A stretch of 64,000 bases of DNA. It comes from Massilia sp. Root418. GTDB taxonomy: Bacteria; Pseudomonadota; Gammaproteobacteria; Burkholderiales; Burkholderiaceae_D. Under the pieces are notes generated by a model. The model did no database searches and had not been told where the DNA came from. It worked only from the letters and a program-made list of their open reading frames with translations. Positions within the stretch are counted from its first letter, which is position 1, and the number at the start of each line of letters is the position of its first letter. The stretch is taken from the NCBI RefSeq assembly GCF_001425265.1, contig NZ_LMEC01000026.1, positions 559,877 to 623,876 of the forward strand, given 5' to 3'. A program made the position numbers and the translations under genes. Positions 13,949-23,124 of this stretch are shown piece by piece.

Positions 13949-16831
13949 ATGAAGCAATACCTCGTCAGCATCGACCTTGGCACCACCAACACGGTGCTGG
14001 CTTACTGCGAGCCCGACTCGGACGACGTTAAGCTGTTCGACATCGACCAGCTGGTGGCGCCGGGCGAAGTGGGCACGGCGGCCTTGCTGCCGTCGCTGCG
14101 CTACCATCCGGCCGAGGGTGAACTGGCGGCGGGCGAACTGCAGCTGCCGTGGCGCGAGCCGGACGTGGCGGGTGTACCCGAAGTGGCCGGCGGACGCCTG
14201 GCGCGCCAGCTCGGCGCGCAGGTGCCGGGACGGCTGGTGGCCAGCGCCAAGAGCTGGCTGTCGCATCCCAATGTGGACCGCATGGCCGCGATACTGCCGT
14301 GGGGCGCGGAGGCCGACGTGGCCAAAGTGTCTCCGGTGGCGGCCAGCGCCGGCTACCTTGCGCACTTGCGCGCCGCGTGGAACCAGCGCTTCCCCAAGCA
14401 TCCACTGGAACAGCAGCAGATCGTGCTGACGATACCGGCTTCCTTCGACGAGGGTGCCCGCGCGCTCACGCTGGAGGCGGCGCGCATGGCGGGCCTGCCC
14501 AAGCTACGGCTGCTGGAGGAACCGCAAGCGGCGTTCTACGACTGGCTGTACCGCCACCGCGCCACCCTGGCGCAGGACCTGTCGCAAACGCGGCTGGTGC
14601 TGGTGTGCGACGTGGGCGGCGGCACCACGGACTTCAGCCTGATCAAGGTGGAACTGCCGGCAGGCGGCGGCGATCCGCTGCTCACGCGCATCGGCGTGGG
14701 CAACCACCTGATCCTCGGCGGCGACAATATGGACCTGGCGCTGGCGCGGCTGGTGGAAGCCCGCCTGGCGGGCGGCGACACCGGCGGCGGCAGCGGCGGC
14801 ACGCCTGCTGTGCGCCTGTCCGCAGCGCGCATGGCGCAGCTCACGGAGCGCTGCCGCGCCGCCAAGGAACAGCTTCTGGCGGCCGATGCGCCGGACAGCG
14901 TGGCCGTCACCATGCTGGGGGCTGGCTCAAAGCTGATCGGCGGCTCGCGTTCGGTGGAGCTCACGCGCGAAGAAGTTGAACGCATGGTGGTGGACGGCTT
15001 CTTCCCCATGGGCGAGGCGCACGAGGAAGCCAGGCGCACGCGCGGCGGCATCGTGGAGTTCGGCCTGCCGTATGCGAGCGACGCCGCTATCACGCGCCAC
15101 TTGTCGAGCTTCCTGCACCAGCACGCGGCCGCCGCGCTCGATGCGCTGGGCGCGGGCGCCGGGCAGGACGCGCTGCCGGTGCCGGACACGCTGTTGCTGA
15201 ACGGCGGCGTGTTCCGCGCCGACGCGCTGGCCAGGCGCCTGGCGGACACGCTGTCCGCCTGGCGCGGCGTGCCGGTGCAAGTGCTGCACAACGAAAATCC
15301 CGACGTGGCGGTGGCGCGCGGCGGTGTGGCTTACGCCATCGGCAAACAAGGCCGCGCGCCCACCATCGGCGGCGGCTCCCCGCGCTCCTACTTCCTGCTG
15401 CTTGACGGCGACAGCGGCGAACGCGGCGAAGGCCGGGAAAGTGGGCGCCGCGCCGTCTGCATCCTGCCGCGCGGCGCCGAAACGGGCAGCGAGATCCGCC
15501 TTGCGGAACGCACCTTCGCACTGCGCCTGGGCCGCCCCGTGCGCTTCCACATCGTCTCCTCCACCGCCGATGCGGGCGCCCCGCCGCGCGCGGGCGAACT
15601 GGTGGACCTCGCCCCCTCATCCTTCGTGCGCCTGCCGCCCGTCGCCACCGTGCTGCGCGACAGCGGCGACGCGGCCGCCCTCAAGGAAATCCCGGTGCAG
15701 CTGGCGGCCTCGCTGAGCGAAGTGGGCACGCTGGAAGTGCACTGCGTGGCCAACGAGAGCGGCAAGCCGCAGCGCTGGCTGCTCGAATTCCAGCTACGCG
15801 GCCAGGGTGCGCCCGCCTCCGGCGACAGCGCCGACGACATCGCGCTGCCGCCCCGCTACAAGGACGCGCTGGACAAAATCGACCGCATTTTCGGCAGCCG
15901 CGCGCAGCAGGTGGACAGCAAGGAAGTGCGCCAGCTCGGCCGACAGCTGGACCATCTGCTCGGCGCGCGCGAGTCCTGGCCGACGCCGCTGCTGCGCCAC
16001 CTGTTCGACGCCCTGCTGCAGCGCGCCAAGGGCCGCCGCCGCTCGGCCGAACACGAACGCGCCTGGCTCAACCTGGCCGGCTACTGCCTGCGCCCCGGCT
16101 TCAGCCACGCACTGGACGAATGGCGCATCGAACAACTGTGGGCCATGTTCGACAGCGGCCTGCAGTACCACAAGGACAGCCAGGCCTGCTCGGAGTGGTG
16201 GACCTTGTGGCGCCGCGTGTCCGGCGGCCTGGACGCCACGCAGCAGCTGCGCCTGCTGGACGATTTCGCCTTCAACCTGCAGGCCGACGAGCAGGAACGC
16301 GGCCGCCGTCCCGTCACATTGGTGAACGGCAGCGAGGAAGACATGCTGCGCGTTGGCGCGTCGCTGGAACGGATACCGTCGGCCTACAAGGGCGAGATCG
16401 GCGAATGGCTGCTGGGCCAGGTGCAGGAACTCGCCGGCGCCGCCACGGCCAAGGCGGACAAGGCCGAGGCAGCGCTGGGCCGCTTCCTGTGGGCGCTGGG
16501 GCGCGTCGGTTCGCGCCAGCCCTTCCACGGCAGCGCGCACGACGTGGCGCCGGTGGCGGCGGTGGAACAGTGGCTAGCGGTGCTGCTCACGCTGGACTGG
16601 AAAAAAGTGGAACCGGCGGGCTTCGCCGCCGCCCACCTGGCGCGCATGACCGGCGACCGCACGCGCGACATCAATGAAGACCTGCGCGCGCAAGTCCTGC
16701 AGCGCATGGAAGCGTCCCGCGCGCCCGCTGCCTGGAGCGCCATGGTGCGCGACGTGGTGCAGCTCGATCAGGCGATGGAAAAACGCATGCTGGGCGAGGC
16801 GCTGCCGCCGGGGCTCAAGCTGCTCAGCTAA
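13949..16831 (+). CDS. Hsp70-family ATPase with long C-terminal extension (DUF3731-type)
   Basis: A 960-residue protein. The N-terminal two-thirds repeat the ATPase layout of the preceding gene (S-I-D-L-G-T-T-N-T, C-D-V-G-G-G-T-T-D-F, L-N-G-G-V-F-R). The last about 300 residues form a helical extension rich in Trp and Leu, matching the DUF3731-type region seen in such proteins. With the 628-residue paralogue and DUF2760 it forms a conserved-looking three-gene operon. Two different Hsp70 chains from one transcript suggest a heteromeric or divided-labour chaperone. No DnaJ or GrpE gene is nearby. The 3' end (L-L-S-stop) is copied in a 14-bp tandem array. Confidence 0.9.
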   Translation: MKQYLVSIDLGTTNTVLAYCEPDSDDVKLFDIDQLVAPGEVGTAALLPSLRYHPAEGELAAGELQLPWREPDVAGVPEVAGGRLARQLGAQVPGRLVASAKSWLSHPNVDRMAAILPWGAEADVAKVSPVAASAGYLAHLRAAWNQRFPKHPLEQQQIVLTIPASFDEGARALTLEAARMAGLPKLRLLEEPQAAFYDWLYRHRATLAQDLSQTRLVLVCDVGGGTTDFSLIKVELPAGGGDPLLTRIGVGNHLILGGDNMDLALARLVEARLAGGDTGGGSGGTPAVRLSAARMAQLTERCRAAKEQLLAADAPDSVAVTMLGAGSKLIGGSRSVELTREEVERMVVDGFFPMGEAHEEARRTRGGIVEFGLPYASDAAITRHLSSFLHQHAAAALDALGAGAGQDALPVPDTLLLNGGVFRADALARRLADTLSAWRGVPVQVLHNENPDVAVARGGVAYAIGKQGRAPTIGGGSPRSYFLLLDGDSGERGEGRESGRRAVCILPRGAETGSEIRLAERTFALRLGRPVRFHIVSSTADAGAPPRAGELVDLAPSSFVRLPPVATVLRDSGDAAALKEIPVQLAASLSEVGTLEVHCVANESGKPQRWLLEFQLRGQGAPASGDSADDIALPPRYKDALDKIDRIFGSRAQQVDSKEVRQLGRQLDHLLGARESWPTPLLRHLFDALLQRAKGRRRSAEHERAWLNLAGYCLRPGFSHALDEWRIEQLWAMFDSGLQYHKDSQACSEWWTLWRRVSGGLDATQQLRLLDDFAFNLQADEQERGRRPVTLVNGSEEDMLRVGASLERIPSAYKGEIGEWLLGQVQELAGAATAKADKAEAALGRFLWALGRVGSRQPFHGSAHDVAPVAAVEQWLAVLLTLDWKKVEPAGFAAAHLARMTGDRTRDINEDLRAQVLQRMEASRAPAAWSAMVRDVVQLDQAMEKRMLGEALPPGLKLLS

Positions 16832-16873
16832 GACTGCTCAGCTAAGACTACTCCGCTAAGACTGCTCAGCCAG
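16818..16873. repeat. 14-bp tandem repeat that copies a stop-codon region
   Basis: Four units (16818-16831, 16832-16845, 16846-16859, 16860-16873) of GACTGCTCAGCTAA type. The first unit is the end of the Hsp70 gene including its TAA; the next two also contain TAA. The last unit overlaps the stop codon of the convergent DTW-domain gene, so the array separates two converging genes. Confidence 0.85.
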
Positions 16874-17555
16874 GGCTGCCCAGCCATGGCTGATCTTGTG
16901 TGTCGCCAGGGCTTCCCAGGTCCGCCGCCAGCGCGGCGCGTCTCGCGTGGGCCTGGCCCTGCTGCTGCGCCACGAAGCCGTCGAAGGCCGTGATCAGCGG
17001 CGCAAACTTCTTCTCATCGTCTTCCAGCTGGGCCAGCGCATACGCGGTGGCTTCCAGCGTGGACAGCTGGTCCGGCGCATGTGCCTTGCGGATCAGGTAG
17101 TGCGAGGCCGGCATGCTGCGCAGCGGCAGGCGTGGCAGGCGCTGCAAGGCCGGGTTCAGGTAGAGCATCTTGCGGCTCTTGCGCCAGGTGGCGTCCAGCA
17201 CCACCAGCCGCAGCGCGGACGGGTCGCCGGCCCAGGCGGGATCGAACGGCGGTGCGGGCGCGGTGCCCATGGAGGCGTCGCCCGGCGTGTCCGGGTACAG
17301 CAGCAGCGAACGGCGGGGCCCGGCCAGCAAGGCGTCCAGCCGCGCCGGGTCGAAGCACTCCCCGGATTCCAGGCGGCTGCCCGGCAGGCACAGATGCAGC
17401 AGGCGCGCACTATTCTTGGCGTTGGCTACTTCCATGGGATGCTGGAGTATCAGCACTTCGGCCACGGCGGAAACCGGCGCGGCCCAGCGGCAGATGCAGG
17501 TCGACTGCGGCCGCAGGCAGGCGGCGCACATGGGGCGTTTGTTTGGTGGAGACAT
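16866..17555 (-). CDS. DTW-domain tRNA-uridine aminocarboxypropyltransferase
   Basis: A 229-residue protein with the DTW motif in the form D121-A-T-W (V-V-L-D-A-T-W-R-K-S-R-K-M) and an N-terminal cysteine set (C10, C13, C20, C22) that could bind a metal. Family members (E. coli TapT/YfiP) transfer the 3-amino-3-carboxypropyl group of S-adenosylmethionine to a uridine in tRNA, giving acp3U. Length fits the family; the last about 15 residues (rich in Gly, Pro, Ser) are poorly conserved and lie near the tandem array. It stands alone, convergent with the Hsp70 gene. Confidence 0.87.
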   Translation of the reverse strand: MSPPNKRPMCAACLRPQSTCICRWAAPVSAVAEVLILQHPMEVANAKNSARLLHLCLPGSRLESGECFDPARLDALLAGPRRSLLLYPDTPGDASMGTAPAPPFDPAWAGDPSALRLVVLDATWRKSRKMLYLNPALQRLPRLPLRSMPASHYLIRKAHAPDQLSTLEATAYALAQLEDDEKKFAPLITAFDGFVAQQQGQAHARRAALAADLGSPGDTQDQPWLGSPG

Positions 17556-17636
17556 GCGAGATTGTAGCCGCAGCGGAGGCCAGCGCGCCAGCCGCCGGGC
17601 CAGGCGTGCCAGGGCACCGCCAGGTGAGGAGGGCCG

Positions 17637-19265
17637 CTAGGTGAGGCGCGCCAGCTCGCGTGCCGCCACCGGGCGGCGCCCGGGCCGGCCCGCCGGCGCC
17701 GCGCCGGGCAAGTCCCGCATCTGCAGTTCCGACAGCTTGAACACGCTGACCGACTGCGCCAGTTGCGCCGACTGTTCCTGCATGGCCGCTGCCGCAGCGG
17801 CGGCCTGCTCCACCAGGGCCGCGTTCTGCTGCGTCACCTGGTCCATTTGCGTGATGGCGAAGTTCACCTGTTCGATGCCGATGCGCTGCTCTTCGCTCGC
17901 ATCCGCGATCTCGGTCATGATGCCTGACACTTTGGCAATGCTGGCCACGATGTCGCCCATGGTGCGGCCGGCCTTGTCCACCAGGCCGGTGCCCGCCTCC
18001 ACCTGGTGCACGGACGTATCGATCAGCTGCTTGATCTCCTTGGCCGCCGAGGCGGAACGCTGCGCCAGCGTGCGTACTTCAGACGCCACCACTGCGAAGC
18101 CCCTGCCCTGCTCTCCCGCCCGCGCGGCTTCCACGGCGGCGTTCAGCGCCAGGATATTGGTCTGGAAAGCGATGCCGTCGATGACGCTGATGATGTCCAC
18201 GATCTTGCGCGAGGAGTCGTTGATCGACCCCATGGTCGCTACCACCTCCGACACCACCACGCCGCCATGGCTGGCGATCTCGGACGCGTTCACCGCCAGC
18301 TGGCAAGCCTGGCGCGCATTCTCCGCATTGACCTTGACTGTGGCCGTCAGCTGCTCCATCGACGACGCGGTTTCCTCCAGCGAGCTGGCCTGCTCCTCGG
18401 TGCGCGCCGACAGGTCCATATTGCCGGCGGCGATCTCGCTGGATGCCTCGGCCATGTTGTCGGTGCCGCCCCGCACCTGGCCGACGATGTTGACCAGGTT
18501 GGAGTTCATGTTCTTCAACGCGTGCATCAGCTGCCCGGTCTCGTCCTGGGAATTGACGACGATCTCGCTGGTCAGGTCGCCCGAGGACACCGACTCGGCC
18601 ACCTTCACCGCCTCGCTGATGGGCCGCGTGATGGTGTGCGTGATGTACCAGGCGAAGCCCACGCCCAGCGCCACGGCGGCCACGCCCAGCATGATGAGCA
18701 TGTTGCGGCCGCTCTCGTAGCCCTGCTGGATTTTCGCGGCCATCTCGTCAAGCTGGCGCTTCTGGGTGTCGGCCAGCGTTTGCAGCGCGGCCAGGTAGAC
18801 GACGCGGTTGCCTTCCATGTCTTTTTCGAAGATGCGCTTGCCGGTCTCCAGGTCGCCGTCCGCCTTGGCCTTGAACACCGTCTTGCGCGCGTCCACGTAG
18901 GCCTTGCGCGCCGCGAGGATGGCCGCGTGCTGGGCCTTGCCTTCCGGGTCCTGCAGGATGGTGCCGAGGGCGTCCTGCAGTTCGGTGGCGCGGCCCGAAG
19001 CCTGCGCCATCTGCTGCTCGAAGCCTTTCTGGTCGGCCGCGTCCTGCACCTTCCAGGCGGCCGTGGTGCGGGCGGCGTTCACCTCCACCACCTTCTGCCA
19101 CTCGGCCACCATGCGCTCCACCCGCACGTGGTCGCGCAGCAGCGCGTCGGTCATGGCGCTGGCCTGCTGCATGCGCACGATGCCCACCAGGGTCAAGGCC
19201 GTCAGCAGCAACAGCACCACGGTGAAAGCCAAACCCAGTCTGACCCCAATCTTCAGATTCTTCAT
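17637..19265 (-). CDS. Methyl-accepting chemotaxis protein
   Basis: A 542-residue chemoreceptor of the classic layout: membrane helix near residues 10-30, periplasmic four-helix-bundle sensor, second membrane helix (about 190-212), HAMP domain, and a cytoplasmic hairpin with I-D-G-I-A-F-Q-T-N-I-L-A-L-N-A-A-V-E-A-A-R. The C-terminal tail is basic and Pro/Arg-rich. The ATG at 19265 is chosen over one 11 codons upstream because an AGGAG stands at good spacing before it and the M-K-N-L-K-I start matches the other receptor in the window. No cheA/cheW genes are nearby. Confidence 0.93.
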   Translation of the reverse strand: MKNLKIGVRLGLAFTVVLLLLTALTLVGIVRMQQASAMTDALLRDHVRVERMVAEWQKVVEVNAARTTAAWKVQDAADQKGFEQQMAQASGRATELQDALGTILQDPEGKAQHAAILAARKAYVDARKTVFKAKADGDLETGKRIFEKDMEGNRVVYLAALQTLADTQKRQLDEMAAKIQQGYESGRNMLIMLGVAAVALGVGFAWYITHTITRPISEAVKVAESVSSGDLTSEIVVNSQDETGQLMHALKNMNSNLVNIVGQVRGGTDNMAEASSEIAAGNMDLSARTEEQASSLEETASSMEQLTATVKVNAENARQACQLAVNASEIASHGGVVVSEVVATMGSINDSSRKIVDIISVIDGIAFQTNILALNAAVEAARAGEQGRGFAVVASEVRTLAQRSASAAKEIKQLIDTSVHQVEAGTGLVDKAGRTMGDIVASIAKVSGIMTEIADASEEQRIGIEQVNFAITQMDQVTQQNAALVEQAAAAAAAMQEQSAQLAQSVSVFKLSELQMRDLPGAAPAGRPGRRPVAARELARLT

Positions 19266-19395
19266 CCCAGTCTCCTCGTGCCGAGTTTTTTCATGCATTT
19301 TTTACCAGTCTGAGCGCATTTCCGTTGAAACGCAACAATTGTCTGGAGGAAATTTCGAGGCATTGCCCAGGACGAATATAGCAACAATCGGCAAA

Positions 19396-20484
19396 TCAGG
19401 GCGCAGGGGGAACCATGCCCAGTAGTTCATCCATCTGGGCGATGGCGCCGGGCTCCTTCAGCACGGCGCGCAGCCACAGGTGCAGCGGCAGTTCGCCCCA
19501 GCCGGCCGCCTTCTCGGCCAGGTAGGCGACCGGGCTGTGGGGTTCGGTCCGGCGGAAGAATTCCGCCACCTGCCGCAGCTGGGTCAGTGCCTGCGCGCGG
19601 TTCTGCGGCGCGCCGCCCGCGACCCGGCGCGCGGCCCCGCCGCCCGGAACGGCCTCCCCGTCCTGCGCGGCATCGCCGGCGCTGGCCTCATAGTCGGCGT
19701 CCGCGTCGGCGCCCTGCGTCGCCAGCGGCTCGATGAAATCGATGGCATTGAGCAGCGCCTCGCGCGCCGCGCCGAAAGCCGGCCCGTCCGCGCCCAGTTG
19801 CGCGTCCACTGCGCGCTCGAACTCCTGCAGGGAAGCGAGGCAGTAGCGTGCGTCCGCCAGCAGGCCGTCGTTGAATTGCGGCGAGTTGCGGCGGCGCTCC
19901 GCGTCCAGTTCCGCCAGCCCCGGCCCCTCCGGCGCCACCGGCGCCTGCGTGCCCCAGCCTGCGTTCTCCGCAGCGGCGGCGCTGGCCGCGTTCAGGCGCT
20001 GACGCGCCGCGTCGAAACTGGCCATGGACACGGCACCGGTTTCAGTCACCGCGATCTCCTTCACCAGCTGCGGCGCGCGGCTCAGCAGCCAGTACAGATT
20101 GCCCACCCGCTGCTCGGTGTCGCCATCCTCGATGGCGGGGTGAAGGCTGTCCCAGTAGCGCGCGCACAGGCCGGCCAGCAGCGCGTAGCCGTCGCCCAGG
20201 CCGCGGAAACCGCGCGTGCGCGCGTGCGCCTCCGCCAGCCAGACGGCCAGCCGCAAGTCCTTGCTGCGCGATCCGATCAGCGCCGCGCAGCGCGCCGCGA
20301 CGAATGGCCAGTCGGCCTCCTTCAGCGCCGTCACCCACGCGCCCTGGTCCAGGGTGGGGTCGTCCGCCAGCCGCGCGCGGACGATTTCGTCCACTTCGCT
20401 GCTGAAGGAAATGTCTTCGCCGCAGGCTTGTGCGGCGCTGATCGGCTGCAGCAGCTGCGCCAGGTTGAACACAGGCATGGTCAT
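19396..20484 (-). CDS. tssA: Type VI secretion protein TssA
   Basis: A 362-residue protein with the ImpA_N domain in the first about 150 residues (L-L-Q-P-I-S-A-A-Q-A-C-G-E-D-I-S, then W-P-x-V-A-A-R-C-A and R-S-K-D-L-R-L-A-V-W-L). TssA primes the baseplate and organises sheath/tube growth. The C-terminal part includes an acidic, Ala-rich linker and a conserved helical tail (P-H-S-P-V-A-Y-L-A-E-K-A). It is last in the leftward tss block, 12 bp after tssH. GAGGAG precedes the ATG at 20484. Confidence 0.92.
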   Translation of the reverse strand: MTMPVFNLAQLLQPISAAQACGEDISFSSEVDEIVRARLADDPTLDQGAWVTALKEADWPFVAARCAALIGSRSKDLRLAVWLAEAHARTRGFRGLGDGYALLAGLCARYWDSLHPAIEDGDTEQRVGNLYWLLSRAPQLVKEIAVTETGAVSMASFDAARQRLNAASAAAAENAGWGTQAPVAPEGPGLAELDAERRRNSPQFNDGLLADARYCLASLQEFERAVDAQLGADGPAFGAAREALLNAIDFIEPLATQGADADADYEASAGDAAQDGEAVPGGGAARRVAGGAPQNRAQALTQLRQVAEFFRRTEPHSPVAYLAEKAAGWGELPLHLWLRAVLKEPGAIAQMDELLGMVPPAP

Positions 20485-20496
20485 GGCTGGTCTCCT

Positions 20497-23124
20497 CTAC
20501 TTAACGGTGTACTTGAACTGGCCCTGGCGGCTGACGCCGGCCTTGATGGCGGAAATGGCCACGCCGTCGGCCATGCGCGCCAGCACCGCCTCCGCGATCG
20601 CCGGCAGCAAGGTGCCGTTCAGGATGTGGTCCACATTGCGCGCGCCGGAATCGACCTCGGTGCAGCGCGCCAATACCGCCGCCACCACCGCGTCGTCGTA
20701 GCTGAATTCAGCCCGGTGGCTGGCGCGGATGCGCAGGCCGATGCGATCCAGCTTGAGCGCAATAATGCGCGCCAGCACCTCGTCGGCGATGGGGTAGAAC
20801 GGGACCAGCTGCATGCGCCCGAGGAGGGCCGGCTTGAAGTGCTTCATCAGCTGCGGCCTGGCCAGCAGCTCCAGCTGCGCCGGCGCGGGCCTGTCGGCGG
20901 CGGGCTTGTTGAGGCAAGCCTGCATGATGGCAGCCGAGGCCACGTTGGAGGTGGCAATGATGATGGTGTTGCGGAAGTCGATCTCGCGCCCTTCGGCGTC
21001 GTCCAGCACGCCCTTGTCGAACACCTGGAAGAACAGCTCGGCCACGTCCGGGTGGGCCTTTTCTATTTCATCGAGCAGCACCACGCTGTAAGGCGCGCGC
21101 CGCACCGCCTCGGTCAGCACGCCGCCTTCGCCGTAGCCCACATAACCGGGCGGCGAGCCTTTCAGGCCCGAGACGCTGTGCGCCTCCTGGTATTCGCTCA
21201 TGTTGATGGTAATGAGCTTGCGCTCGCCGCCGTACAGCAGGTCCGCCAGCGCCAGCGCCATTTCGGTTTTGCCCACGCCGGATGGACCGGCAAACAGGAA
21301 CACGCCTTTGGGTTTGTCCGGGTCGTCCAGGTTGGCGCGCGCGGTGCGCACGCGCTGCGCCACCGCTGCTACGGCGTGCTGCTGGCCGAGGATGCGCGCC
21401 TGCAGCGCATCCTCCAGCTTGCGCACGGCGCGGATCTCGTCGCGCACCATTTTTCCGAGCGGGATCCCGGTCCAGCCGGAGACGATGCCGGCCACCGTGT
21501 TGGCATCCACCTGCTGCGGCACCATGGGCTCGCTGCCCTGCAGGGCCGCCAGCTCTTCCTCCAGCGCCGCCATGCTGACGCCGCCGCCCACCGGCGGGTA
21601 GCTGTTGCGCTGCACCGCCATGGCCGCGTGCAGGGCCTTCTCGCGCTCCCAGCGCTCACTGTGCTTGCGGTATTCCTGCTGCAGCGTTTCGCGCGCCATC
21701 CGCAGTTCGCGCAGGCGGGCGCCATGCCTGCCGTCCTTGCAGCCCTCGGCATCCTCGCGCTCCAGCGCGGCGATTTCATAGCCGATGCGTTCCACCCGCT
21801 TCTGCGCCTGCTCCACCAGCTGTGGCGCCGCGCTCTGGCCCAGCGCCACCCGCGCGCAGGCGGTATCGAGCACGCTGACCGCCTTGTCGGGCAGCTGGCG
21901 CCCGCTGATGTAGCGGTGCGACAGGCTCACCGCCGTCACCACCGCGTCGTCGCTGATGCGGATGCCGAAGTGCTTTTCCATCAGCGGCGCCATGGCGCGC
22001 AGCATGGCGCAGGCGATTTCCTCGCTCGGCTCTTCCACCTTCACCACCTGGAAACGGCGCGCCAGCGCGGCGTCCTTCTCGAAGTACTTCTTGTACTCGC
22101 TCCAGGTGGTGGCGGCAATGGTGCGCAGCTCGCCGCGCGCCAGCGCGGGCTTGAGCAGGTTGGCCGCGTCGTTCTGCCCGGCCTGGCCGCCGGCGCCTAT
22201 CATGGTGTGGGCCTCGTCGATGAACAGCACGATGGCGTGCGCGCTCTTGCGCACCTCGTCGATGACGTTCTTGAGGCGGTTTTCGAACTCGCCCTTGACG
22301 CTGGCGCCGGCCTGCAGCAGGCCCATGTCCAGCGCGCGGATCTCAACCTCCCGCAGCACCGGCGGCACATCGCCCGCAACAATGCGCAGCGCCAGCCCCT
22401 CCACCACGGCAGTCTTGCCCACGCCGGCCTCGCCAGTCAGGATGGGGTTGTTCTGGCGCCGCCGCATCAGGATATCCATCGCCTGGCGGATCTCGGCTTC
22501 GCGTCCGATCACCGGATCGAGCCTGCCTTCGCGGGCCTGCTGCGTGAGGCTGGTGGTGTACTGGTCCAGCGCCGGGGTCTTCACGCCGAGCTGCTGCACC
22601 CGGTCGCCGCCGGCCTGTTCCGGCTGCGTGCCGCCGGCGCGGCGCTCCTCCTGCGAGCCGCGCGTGTACTTGTCCATGTTGTGCTTGAGCTCATCGACGG
22701 GGAAGCGCGCGAACAGCCTGGAGCCGCGCGCGGCCAGCTGCGACAGGTCCGGTTCGGTCAGCAATGCCAACAGCAGATGGCCGCTGCGTATCAGGTCCGG
22801 CTGCGGCAGCGACAGCGAGGCAATCAGCCAGGCGTGCTCCAGCAGCAGCGGCAGATGCCTGGAAAACACCGGCGTGCGCGCGCTGCCGGTCTTGAAGCGT
22901 GCGATCTCGCCGCGCAGGTCGCCGTCCAGCGTCTCCAGGCTGATGCCGCACTTGCGCGCGATCAGCACGAAGTCGCTCTGCTCCTGCTCCAGCAGCGCCA
23001 GGAACAGGTGTTCGACATCGACTTCATATTGGCCCAGGCCGACGCAGATGCTGGCGGCGCGGGTGGCCGCCAGGCGCGTGGTGTCGTTCAGTTTTGCAAT
23101 CAGGGTTTTCAGGTTGATGCTCAT
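20497..23124 (-). CDS. tssH: Type VI secretion ATPase TssH (ClpV)
   Basis: An 875-residue AAA+ disaggregase that takes apart contracted TssBC sheaths. The order is an N-terminal Clp-repeat domain, a first AAA+ domain with Walker A G-E-A-G-V-G-K-T (about residue 228), a coiled-coil middle region, and a second AAA+ domain with G-P-S-G-V-G-K-T (about residue 611) and Walker B V-V-L-L-D-E-I-E-K. Length is normal. Its ATG overlaps the stop of tssE by 4 bp. In most T6SS loci tssF and tssG lie between tssE and tssH; here they do not. Confidence 0.96.
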   Translation of the reverse strand: MSINLKTLIAKLNDTTRLAATRAASICVGLGQYEVDVEHLFLALLEQEQSDFVLIARKCGISLETLDGDLRGEIARFKTGSARTPVFSRHLPLLLEHAWLIASLSLPQPDLIRSGHLLLALLTEPDLSQLAARGSRLFARFPVDELKHNMDKYTRGSQEERRAGGTQPEQAGGDRVQQLGVKTPALDQYTTSLTQQAREGRLDPVIGREAEIRQAMDILMRRRQNNPILTGEAGVGKTAVVEGLALRIVAGDVPPVLREVEIRALDMGLLQAGASVKGEFENRLKNVIDEVRKSAHAIVLFIDEAHTMIGAGGQAGQNDAANLLKPALARGELRTIAATTWSEYKKYFEKDAALARRFQVVKVEEPSEEIACAMLRAMAPLMEKHFGIRISDDAVVTAVSLSHRYISGRQLPDKAVSVLDTACARVALGQSAAPQLVEQAQKRVERIGYEIAALEREDAEGCKDGRHGARLRELRMARETLQQEYRKHSERWEREKALHAAMAVQRNSYPPVGGGVSMAALEEELAALQGSEPMVPQQVDANTVAGIVSGWTGIPLGKMVRDEIRAVRKLEDALQARILGQQHAVAAVAQRVRTARANLDDPDKPKGVFLFAGPSGVGKTEMALALADLLYGGERKLITINMSEYQEAHSVSGLKGSPPGYVGYGEGGVLTEAVRRAPYSVVLLDEIEKAHPDVAELFFQVFDKGVLDDAEGREIDFRNTIIIATSNVASAAIMQACLNKPAADRPAPAQLELLARPQLMKHFKPALLGRMQLVPFYPIADEVLARIIALKLDRIGLRIRASHRAEFSYDDAVVAAVLARCTEVDSGARNVDHILNGTLLPAIAEAVLARMADGVAISAIKAGVSRQGQFKYTVK

